Origin: Massilia sp. UBA2604 | Lineage (GTDB): Bacteria; Pseudomonadota; Gammaproteobacteria; Burkholderiales; Burkholderiaceae_D | Direction of reading: 5' to 3' | NCBI GenBank assembly: GCA_002339265.1 | Contig: DDKG01000258.1 | Span: 12,058 to 25,850, forward strand | Length of the DNA: 13,793 nt | Shown here: in pieces, positions 8,181 to 13,279 of the stretch | How positions within the stretch are numbered: position 1 is the first letter of the stretch | Layout of the letters: each line of letters opens with the position of its first letter | Notes under the pieces: model-generated | Databases searched by the model: none | Seen by the model: the letters and a program-made list of their open reading frames with translations, nothing else | What the model was told of the DNA's origin: nothing | Program-made: the position numbers and the translations under genes

Positions 8181-8218
8181 AAACGGGTGACGCGGCATTG
8201 CCGGGTCACCCGTTTTTT
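8181..8218. terminator. Strong bidirectional intrinsic terminator
   Basis: A long hairpin between convergent genes. AAACGGGTGAC (8181-8191) pairs perfectly with GTCACCCGTTT (8205-8215), and an inner CGGC/GCCG stem (8193-8196, 8200-8203) closes an ATT loop; one G-G mismatch lies between the stems. T6 follows on the + strand (8213-8218) and A4 precedes at 8180-8183, giving a T-run on the - strand. It should end both the Bug-type and the MscS-type transcripts. Confidence 0.9.
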
Positions 8219-8221
8219 CGT

Positions 8222-9814
8222 TCAGGCCCGCCTTTCCGTCAAGGTGACGCGGTGGAAGTGTGATGACGTCAATCCGACGCCCGCCGCATCGAACACATCC
8301 AGCACATTCTGGTGCAAGCCATTGCGCACTTCAGCCCGCCCGCGCGGGGTATCGACCGAGGAGTGCGCGCACAGCCGGTATTCGACATAGAAATCCGAGA
8401 GCGCCGACTGCACGATGAAGGGCTTCGGTTCGGCCGCGATGCCGTGTGTCGCAGCAGCCGCTTGTTCCAGCAGCGCGTGCACGGTGCGCCACGGCGTCTC
8501 GTAGGCAAGCGTCACCTTGACCTCGGTGACGAAACCGTCGTCGACCACGCCATCGCGCGAAAAATTGCTGGTGGTGTTGGACAGCACCCAGGCGTTGGGC
8601 ATCAGGACTTCCTCGCCGCTGCCGGTGCGCAGGCGCGTCTCGAACATGCCCATGTCGACCACCGTGCCCTCCTTGTCGCCCACGCGCACGTATTCCCCCT
8701 TGCGCAGCGAGCGTGTGTACATCAGGATCAGGCCCGCCGCGCCCTGCGCCACGATGCTCGAGGCGCCGATCGACACCATCAGACCGGCCAGCACCGTCAC
8801 GCCCTGGAACGCCGCCGTGTGAGAGCCGGGCAGGTAGGGATAGGACATCGCCAGCGCGAACAGGGCGATCACGATATTGACCAGGCGCCGGGTCGGCGCC
8901 GCCGTGTCCTGGTCCAGCCAGCCGACCTGCAATTCCCCGCTCTCGACCCGCTTGAATACCGAGGCCGCGGTCAGCATCACCAGGCGCGCCAGCGCGGCGA
9001 TCACCAGCACCACCAGCAAGCCGGGAATCGCGGCCGCCATCGACTGGCCCATCCCCACCGCCAGCTCGACCAGGTAGCCCTTGAGCCATTCGCCCCAGCT
9101 GCGGGTATAGGCGAATTCGCCGAGCAGGAAGCTGATCCAGATATAGGTGGCCAGCAGGCGCAGGCCCCACACCACCGCCATCGTCACCTGGCGCAAAAAG
9201 CTCACATACAGCTGGGCGTCGAGCAGGCGCACGTTGCGAAAGCTCACCCGCGCCAGGCGCACGCCGAGCAGGCGCTCGAAGCGGCTCTTGACCGCGCTGC
9301 GCAGCGCCACCAGCGCGCGCAGCACCAGGACGTATGCCAGGGTGGCGGCGACACACAGGGCCGCGGCTTCGACCAGCACGCGCGGGTCGCTCGCCTCGCG
9401 CCGCGCGGCCAGCGCGCGCTCCAGCTTGCGCGCACTGTCGTGCGCGACGTCCTGGGGCGTGTCGCCGGACAGCACATTGATGTCGGCCGGCGTCACCAGG
9501 AACAGCGGCGCGCCGTCGAGCAGCACCTGGCTGCCCTCGGCCAGCTCGTTGACCGTCGCGCGTTGCGGCCCCTTGCCGGACAAGGCCTTGTCCAGGCGCC
9601 GCTGGGCGGCTTCGAGGCGGTCTTGCGGCGAGTGGCCGGCCAGCGTCGCGCGGAATACGAACACCTTGCGGGTGGCGACGGAGAAATCGGCGCGCACGGC
9701 CGGCTGGGCTGGCGCGGCCGTGGCAGCGGCCGGCGCGGCGTCGGCCTGGGCGGCCAAGGAGAATGGAGACAGCCCCAGCAGGGCAAGGACGAGGAGTGCG
9801 CGAATGATCGCCAT
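8222..9814 (-). CDS. MscS-family mechanosensitive channel with N-terminal periplasmic domain
   Basis: A 530-residue inner-membrane channel of the small-conductance mechanosensitive family, which releases solutes on hypo-osmotic shock. The order is: signal peptide (about 1-23), an Ala/Pro linker and a charged periplasmic domain (about 40-145), then five membrane segments (about 147-171, 203-232, 252-282, 311-329, 339-365). The last is the pore helix, with small residues in SIGASSIVAQGAAGLI as expected for MscS TM3. The beta domain follows (KGEYVRVGDKEGTVVDMGMF..., NAWVLSNTTSNFSRD), then the C-terminal alpha/beta domain to the end. E. coli MscS has 286 residues and three membrane helices, so this is an extended type. 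I chose the ATG at 9814; an in-frame TTG lies four codons upstream, and neither has a clear Shine-Dalgarno. The gene is single and ends at the shared terminator. Confidence 0.9.
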   Translation of the reverse strand: MAIIRALLVLALLGLSPFSLAAQADAAPAAATAAPAQPAVRADFSVATRKVFVFRATLAGHSPQDRLEAAQRRLDKALSGKGPQRATVNELAEGSQVLLDGAPLFLVTPADINVLSGDTPQDVAHDSARKLERALAARREASDPRVLVEAAALCVAATLAYVLVLRALVALRSAVKSRFERLLGVRLARVSFRNVRLLDAQLYVSFLRQVTMAVVWGLRLLATYIWISFLLGEFAYTRSWGEWLKGYLVELAVGMGQSMAAAIPGLLVVLVIAALARLVMLTAASVFKRVESGELQVGWLDQDTAAPTRRLVNIVIALFALAMSYPYLPGSHTAAFQGVTVLAGLMVSIGASSIVAQGAAGLILMYTRSLRKGEYVRVGDKEGTVVDMGMFETRLRTGSGEEVLMPNAWVLSNTTSNFSRDGVVDDGFVTEVKVTLAYETPWRTVHALLEQAAAATHGIAAEPKPFIVQSALSDFYVEYRLCAHSSVDTPRGRAEVRNGLHQNVLDVFDAAGVGLTSSHFHRVTLTERRA

Positions 9815-10005
9815 GGGAAAACGCAAATCGGTAAAAACGAAATGTTACCTCAGAACACTTCTGCTCAGCAGGCCATGCACCGACTTACAACAGCCCAACG
9901 CCAGATCTTGCCCGCAAGCTACCGTGTTCCGTGTCTTTTCGATAACGACTAACATCTTCGCCACTACCTGCTGCGTCTGCAGCCCTAACCCATCAAGGAG
10001 CAAGC

Positions 10006-11031
10006 ATGAGTTCGGAAGACAAGAAGCCAGAAGGCGTGACGCCGTCGCGCCGCCGTTTCGTGAGCACTGTTGCCGCAGGCGTGGCCGCCTCGGCCGCCGC
10101 CGTCCCGGCCCTGGCCCAGCAGGCGGGCGGCGGCAACCAGCCGGCGCCGGGCGCCGCGCGCGAAGCGGCCAAGCGCTATCCGCGTCCGCCCTTCCCCAAG
10201 CAGGACCAGCCGTGGCCGGCCCTGGCCAGCAAGATGACGCCACGTCCCGACCATGGTGAAACCACCTATCGCGGCAGCGGCCGCCTGGCGGGACGCAAGG
10301 CGCTGATCACCGGCGGCGACTCGGGCATCGGCCGCGCCGCCGCGATCGCCTATGCGCGCGAAGGCGCCGACGTCGCCATCGGCTACCTGCCGGCCGAGGA
10401 ACCGGATGCGCGCGAAGTCATGCAGCTGATCCGCGACGCCGGCCGCAAGGCGGTCGCCATCCCCGGCGACATCCGCGACGAGGCGTTCTGCAAGAAGCTG
10501 GTGGAAACGGCGGTGCGCGAGCTGGGCGGCCTGGACATCCTGATCAACAACGCCGCGCGCCAGCAGAACAACGATTCAATCCTCGACATCACCAGCGAGC
10601 AGTTCGACTGGACCATCAAGACCAATGTCTATGCGGTGTTCTGGATCACCAAGGCGGCCATCCCGCACATGTCGGCCGGCAGCGTCATCATCAATACCTC
10701 GTCGCAGACGGCCTACGATCCGCCAGAGAAGCTGCTCGACTATTCGGGCACCAAGGCCTTCGAGGTGGCGTTCACGAAGTCGCTGGCCAAGCAGATGGCT
10801 TCCAAGGGAATCCGGGTGAATGCGGTGGCGCCTGGGCCGGTGTGGACGCCGCTGCAACTGGCGGGCGGCAATTCGCCGGAGGGGCGCGAGAAATTCGGGG
10901 AAGATACGCCGATGAAACGTCCGGGCCAGCCGGCCGAGCTGGCGGCGGTGTTCGTCACGCTGGCGTCGGACGAGTCGAGCTATACCACCGGCCACGTGTA
11001 TGGGGTGGCGGGCGGCGGCGGTCAACCGTAA
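10006..11031 (+). CDS. Tat-exported short-chain dehydrogenase/reductase
   Basis: A 341-residue NAD(P)-dependent SDR oxidoreductase, resembling the YghA-type group of longer SDRs. The N-terminus carries a twin-arginine signal: SRRRFVS (residues 14-20), a weakly hydrophobic Ala-rich stretch, then ALA and a cut after residue 37. The enzyme part has the cofactor motif TGGDSGIG (102-109), NNAA (181-184), catalytic Ser233 in NTSSQT and the YSGTK motif (Tyr246, Lys250), then the PGPVWTPL loop. A Pro-rich segment (about 55-85) links signal and fold. AAGGAG lies six bases before the ATG. A periplasmic SDR is odd, because nicotinamide cofactors are cytosolic; Tat could export it folded with the cofactor bound. 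The substrate is unknown. It stands alone between the MscS-type gene and a 33-codon ORF. Confidence 0.9.
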   Translation: MSSEDKKPEGVTPSRRRFVSTVAAGVAASAAAVPALAQQAGGGNQPAPGAAREAAKRYPRPPFPKQDQPWPALASKMTPRPDHGETTYRGSGRLAGRKALITGGDSGIGRAAAIAYAREGADVAIGYLPAEEPDAREVMQLIRDAGRKAVAIPGDIRDEAFCKKLVETAVRELGGLDILINNAARQQNNDSILDITSEQFDWTIKTNVYAVFWITKAAIPHMSAGSVIINTSSQTAYDPPEKLLDYSGTKAFEVAFTKSLAKQMASKGIRVNAVAPGPVWTPLQLAGGNSPEGREKFGEDTPMKRPGQPAELAAVFVTLASDESSYTTGHVYGVAGGGGQP

Positions 11032-11041
11032 GCGTTCACTT

Positions 11042-11070
11042 CGATCCGCCGGGCGCAGCCGGGCGGATCG
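11042..11070. terminator. Hairpin after the SDR gene, possible terminator
   Basis: CGATCCGCC (11042-11050) pairs perfectly with GGCGGATCG (11062-11070) around an 11-base GC-rich loop, ten bases after the SDR stop. No U-run follows, so it is a weak intrinsic terminator at best; it may act as a 3' stabilising structure. Confidence 0.4.
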
Positions 11071-11091
11071 TGGCCGCGTCAGAGATCGATG

Positions 11092-11193
11092 TCAGCCGCG
11101 GCGCAGCAGGCGCGCCAGCAGCGAGGCAAAGGAACGAGTGCGGATCAGTTGGCCCAGGGGGCCGGCGTTGGTGCAGCGTGAAATGACGGTCAT
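11092..11193 (-). CDS. Arg-rich 33-residue small protein (candidate)
   Basis: A 33-codon ORF on the minus strand. It is preceded by a near-consensus ribosome site: AGGAGG eight bases before the ATG, with a second AAGGAA next to it, an arrangement unlikely by chance in GC-rich DNA. The product has six arginines, no acidic residues and one cysteine (Cys7). Its C-terminal half (about residues 15-32) contains SLLARLLRR and would form a basic amphipathic helix. That suits membrane or nucleic-acid binding, or a regulatory leader peptide. I do not recognise the family. It lies between the convergent SDR gene and the divergent PRC-barrel gene; with that ORF, most of 11032-11402 is otherwise non-coding. 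No convincing promoter or terminator was found for it. Confidence 0.5.
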   Translation of the reverse strand: MTVISRCTNAGPLGQLIRTRSFASLLARLLRRG

Positions 11194-11321
11194 TTCCTTT
11201 TCCTCCTAGACATAGCTTGGCAGATTAACCATGCCAGGCCTGCTCTTCTGTGCGCTGGCTCGCTTAGCGCAACAGCGCGCTTCCCTGGCGCGCGCGCCTC
11301 GAACCCATAGCGTCCTATCAT

Positions 11322-11347
11322 GAACCTCTCGTAGGGCGACGGTCTGC
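11322..11347 (+). promoter_or_regulatory. Possible sigma-E/ECF-type promoter of the PRC-barrel gene
   Basis: GAACCT (11322-11327) and TCTGC (11343-11347) are separated by 15 bases, close to the GAACTT / TCTGA pattern of RpoE-type promoters. They lie 55 bases before the PRC-barrel start. This is weak evidence from short motifs; the -35 GAAC core is the best part. Confidence 0.25.
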
Positions 11348-11402
11348 TCCAATCGGGGTGATCGTCGCACTGTTCGCAAAGTCAATAGACAAGGAGGAAC
11401 AC

Positions 11403-12074
11403 ATGGGCTACGCAGATCGCGACAAATACGGTATCTACAGGGACAGCAGCGTCGCTGGTCCGGGACCGTCACTGATGGGCGCCGACACCCTGATCGGCGA
11501 CAACGTCGTCAACGCCGCCGAGGAAGACCTGGGCGACATCAAGGAAATCATGCTCGACATGCAGACCGGCCAGGTGGCCTACGCCGTGCTGGCTTTCGGC
11601 GGCTTCCTGGGCGTGGGCGAAAAGCTGTTCGCCGTGCCATGGCAGGCGCTGCACCTCGACACGGTCAACAAGCGCTTCGTGCTCAATGTCGACAAGGACC
11701 GTCTCAAGACCGCACCCGGCTTCGACAAGGATGCCTGGCCCGATATGAGCGACCTGAGCTGGGCGAGCGGCATCCACAGCTTCTATGGCACCGACCCGAA
11801 TCGTTCGGGCGCACCGACCATGGGGCCGGGCGTGCCGATGGGCGGCATGGTCGGCGGCGCCGGCACCGGCACCGGCAGCGCCACCTATGCGGGCGGCGCG
11901 ATGGGATCCAGTGTGGGCGCCGGACACGCCGGTTCGAGCAGCCTGGGCGGCGCAGGCGCCGGCATGGGCGATTCGCGCGCGAATCTGGGGCCGGGGTCGA
12001 GCACCGATCCGCGTTCGGGCAATCTGGGCGACGACAAGGATCTGAGCAAGATCCGGGGCAGTAATATCGGATGA
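11403..12074 (+). CDS. PRC-barrel domain protein with Gly-rich tail
   Basis: A 223-residue predicted cytoplasmic protein. Residues about 23-105 form a PRC-barrel: SLMGADTLIGDNVVNAAEEDLG, then IKEIMLDMQTGQVAYAVLAF, a GVGEKLFAVPWQAL segment and a FVLNVDKDRLKTAPGF end. This small beta-barrel is found in the photosynthetic reaction-centre H subunit, in RimM and in many stress-linked proteins of soil bacteria. Residues about 136-223 are a low-complexity tail rich in Gly, Ala, Ser and Met, with a charged end (DDKDLSKIRG), probably disordered. I chose the ATG at 11403 because AAGGAGG lies five to six bases upstream; the same frame runs 15 codons further up without a ribosome site. It is a single gene, divergent from the 33-codon ORF and closed by a REP-like pair ten bases after its stop. 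Its function is unknown; a general stress role is a guess from relatives. Confidence 0.85.
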   Translation: MGYADRDKYGIYRDSSVAGPGPSLMGADTLIGDNVVNAAEEDLGDIKEIMLDMQTGQVAYAVLAFGGFLGVGEKLFAVPWQALHLDTVNKRFVLNVDKDRLKTAPGFDKDAWPDMSDLSWASGIHSFYGTDPNRSGAPTMGPGVPMGGMVGGAGTGTGSATYAGGAMGSSVGAGHAGSSSLGGAGAGMGDSRANLGPGSSTDPRSGNLGDDKDLSKIRGSNIG

Positions 12075-12084
12075 TTCACCGGTG

Positions 12085-12180
12085 TTGAACGCGTGGACGG
12101 AAAATCCGTCCACCCTACGCCTGATTCACATTGAACGCCTGTCACTGTAGGGTGGTCGGCCCCGCCGACCACGCGTTCAA
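12085..12180. repeat. REP-like inverted hairpin pair (GTAGGGTGG type)
   Basis: Two hairpins in opposite orientation. The left stem is GTGGACGG (12093-12100) with CCGTCCAC (12106-12113). The right stem is GTGGTCGGC (12152-12160) with GCCGACCAC (12164-12172). The outer flanks TTGAACGCGTGG (12085-12096) and CCACGCGTTCAA (12169-12180) are perfect complements. So are the inner flanks CCACCCTAC (12110-12118) and GTAGGGTGG (12147-12155). A third TTGAACGC copy lies between them (12131-12138). It fills the gap between the PRC-barrel gene and the convergent 36-residue membrane protein gene almost exactly. GTAGGGTGG repeats are common in beta- and gammaproteobacterial genomes (from memory). Confidence 0.8.
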
Positions 12181-12194
12181 ACCCCGCCAACACA

Positions 12195-12305
12195 TCAACA
12201 AAACACAAAATCCTCGTTCGACCGCGGCACCCTGCGCAGCACGTCACGCACCATATACCCAGCCAGCCCGGCCAGGGACACCACTAGCAACCACAATCCA
12301 GACAT
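12195..12305 (-). CDS. 36-residue single-pass membrane protein
   Basis: A short gene with strong support: AAGGAG lies six bases before the ATG, the product has a coherent membrane-protein layout, and it ends 15 bases before a REP-like element. The protein begins MSGLWLLVVSLAGLAGYMVR, a single hydrophobic helix (about residues 3-19) with small-residue Gly/Ala spacing. A basic amphipathic stretch follows (VRDVLRRVPRSN, 19-30), then an acidic-aromatic end, EDFVFC. Arginines after the helix suggest the C-terminus stays in the cytoplasm. I do not recognise it. It lies just downstream of the tetR gene on the same strand, but an intrinsic terminator and a TetR-type operator copy separate the two. 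So it probably has its own promoter under that regulator's control. It could modulate a membrane enzyme or transporter encoded elsewhere. Confidence 0.68.
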   Translation of the reverse strand: MSGLWLLVVSLAGLAGYMVRDVLRRVPRSNEDFVFC

Positions 12306-12330
12306 GATCGACTCCTTGTGCACAGCCCGC

Positions 12331-12350
12331 TTTCGCACGGGTGTGCGAAA
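12331..12350. promoter_or_regulatory. Putative TetR operator upstream of the small membrane protein gene
   Basis: The 20-base sequence TTTCGCACGGGTGTGCGAAA is a palindrome with perfect 8-base arms around a 4-base centre. It matches the site in the tetR promoter (13021-13040) at 18 of 20 positions. It lies 25 bases upstream of the 36-residue membrane protein start, between that gene's ribosome site and the tetR terminator. I could not define -35 and -10 elements here with confidence. Confidence 0.7.
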
Positions 12351-12357
12351 CTAAACG

Positions 12358-12380
12358 AAAAAAAGGCAGGGCGACGCCCT
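12358..12380 (-). terminator. Intrinsic terminator of the tetR gene
   Basis: Read on the minus strand, AGGGC (12376-12380 side) pairs with GCCCT (12368-12372 side) around a three-base loop. GCC and a run of seven T (12364-12358) follow. It begins about 15 bases after the tetR stop and isolates tetR from the downstream small gene. The stem is short but GC-only apart from its closing pair. Confidence 0.65.
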
Positions 12381-12394
12381 TCCCCGGCCCGACC

Positions 12395-13012
12395 TCATTC
12401 GAGGTCGCTGAAACTCCTGTAGGTGGAAATCAGGCGGTTGAACGCCCGCTGCGCCCGCCTGGGTGCGTCCGCGTCGTGCAGGAAGCGCGCGTCGTGCATC
12501 ACGCCGATCACTAGGCTGTAGATCTCGAACACCAGTTGCTCGGGTTCGGTGTCGGGCCGCAGGTGTCCTGCCTCCATCGCCTGCAGCACCGTCTTGCGCA
12601 GCGTCGCGCGCCAGCGCAGCACGCCCGTCTCGATGCGCTCGCGCAGCGGATGCGGCATCGGAATGTCATCGAACTCGAAGGCGCCCGCAGTGTAGAGGCA
12701 CGAGCCACGCGCTTCGCCGGCGATCTTCCTGAGCCACAGATTGACCATGGTGGACAGGCGCGGCAGGCCGCGCGACGCAGCCAGAGCGGGTAAGAAAATC
12801 TCTTCGGAGAAGCGGCGGTCGTACTCGTCCAGCACGGCCGACTGCAGGGCCTCGAGCGAGCCGACGCGCGAAAACACGCCGCTCTTGCTGATGCCCGTGC
12901 GCTTGGACAGCTCGCCCAGCGACAGCTGGCCGATGCCCTCGGTCGACGCCATGCCGACCGCCGCATCGAGGATGGTGGCGTAGGTAGCTTCGCTTTTGGC
13001 CGTGGTGTTCAT
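12395..13012 (-). CDS. TetR/AcrR-family transcriptional regulator
   Basis: A 205-residue one-component repressor. The N-terminal DNA-binding domain covers residues about 8-55, with the helix-turn-helix at LSLGELSKRTGISKSGVFSRV (about 30-50), a classic TetR pattern. The C-terminal ligand and dimer domain (about 75-200) contains a GSCLYTAGAFEFDD segment (103-116), typical of a TetR subgroup whose ligands I cannot name, and Cys105. A 20-base operator-like palindrome lies in its own promoter, and a near-identical copy lies before the downstream membrane protein gene, so autorepression plus control of that gene is the simplest reading. The ATG at 13012 has no Shine-Dalgarno; the promoter geometry predicts a leaderless transcript starting at about this A. 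The upstream neighbour, hrpA, is unrelated. Confidence 0.92.
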   Translation of the reverse strand: MNTTAKSEATYATILDAAVGMASTEGIGQLSLGELSKRTGISKSGVFSRVGSLEALQSAVLDEYDRRFSEEIFLPALAASRGLPRLSTMVNLWLRKIAGEARGSCLYTAGAFEFDDIPMPHPLRERIETGVLRWRATLRKTVLQAMEAGHLRPDTEPEQLVFEIYSLVIGVMHDARFLHDADAPRRAQRAFNRLISTYRSFSDLE

Positions 13013-13018
13013 GAAAAC

Positions 13019-13046
13019 ACTTTAGCACAGGTGTGCGAAAGCACAA
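13019..13046 (-). promoter_or_regulatory. tetR promoter, predicted leaderless
   Basis: On the minus strand, TTGTGC (13046-13041) and TAAAGT (13024-13019) form a -35/-10 pair with a 16-base spacer; each is a partial match to consensus. The -10 ends six bases before the ATG at 13012, so transcription should begin at or within a base or two of the start codon. The operator palindrome fills the spacer and enters the -10, the standard position for repression by occlusion. Confidence 0.5.
13021..13040. promoter_or_regulatory. Putative TetR operator in the tetR promoter
   Basis: TTTAGCACAGGTGTGCGAAA has 8-base arms with one mismatch around a 4-base centre. It differs from the copy at 12331-12350 only at positions 4 and 9. 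It overlaps the predicted -10 and spacer of the tetR promoter. An adjacent GCACAA / TTGTGC inverted repeat (13041-13046, 13052-13057) may be a second, weaker half of the site. Confidence 0.72.
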
Positions 13047-13114
13047 GGCATTTGTGCGCAGGAGCTTGAAGACGGTAGATCAGACGACTGCGGCCGACTC
13101 GGCCCGCGGCTCCA

Positions 13115-13238
13115 GCACGTCATTCCCGCCCTCGCCGGGCGCCTTGGCGGGAATCCAATGTGCGTGCGACGCCACAAGTTTTGACCTTGGCGGGCAGCGC
13201 ATAGGACTTGGATTCCCGCCTACGCGGGAATGACGTGC
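13115..13238. repeat. REP-like inverted hairpin pair (TTGGATTCCCGC type)
   Basis: Two ATTCCCGC-stem hairpins in opposite orientation. The left is ATTCCCGCC (13122-13130) with GGCGGGAAT (13146-13154). The right is ATTCCCGC (13212-13219) with GCGGGAAT (13224-13231). The ends form a perfect 15-base inverted repeat, GCACGTCATTCCCGC (13115-13129) with its complement at 13224-13238. The inner flanks GGCGGGAATCCAA (13146-13158) and TTGGATTCCCGCC (13208-13220) also pair. Such repeats are widespread in beta- and gammaproteobacteria (from memory). It occupies half of the 267-base gap between the hrpA stop and the tetR start. I see no gene in that gap. Confidence 0.8.
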
Positions 13239-13279
13239 GTAAGGTGCGGGGCGAAGTAGAAGCAGCGGGACGATGCCGA

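Noticed and set aside
9841..9951. 36-codon plus-strand ORF upstream of the SDR gene
   Set aside because: It has no ribosome site, no hydrophobic or patterned segment, and starts inside the likely MscS-type promoter region.
8312..9952. 546-codon plus-strand open frame opposite the MscS-type gene
   Set aside because: It is antisense to a gene with coherent membrane segments and MscS motifs. Its translation is His/Arg/Gln-rich low complexity with no domain.
11218..11238. TGGCA / TGCCA inverted repeat as a LysR-type site
   Set aside because: The arms are only five bases, no LysR gene is near, and such a pair is expected by chance.
12115..12247. Minus-strand coding potential through the REP-like element
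   Set aside because: The bases are explained by perfect inverted repeats and by the 36-residue gene in another frame; no ribosome site supports it.
13033..13233. Plus-strand 66-codon frame between tetR and hrpA
   Set aside because: It begins in the tetR operator and runs through the hairpin pair without a ribosome site.
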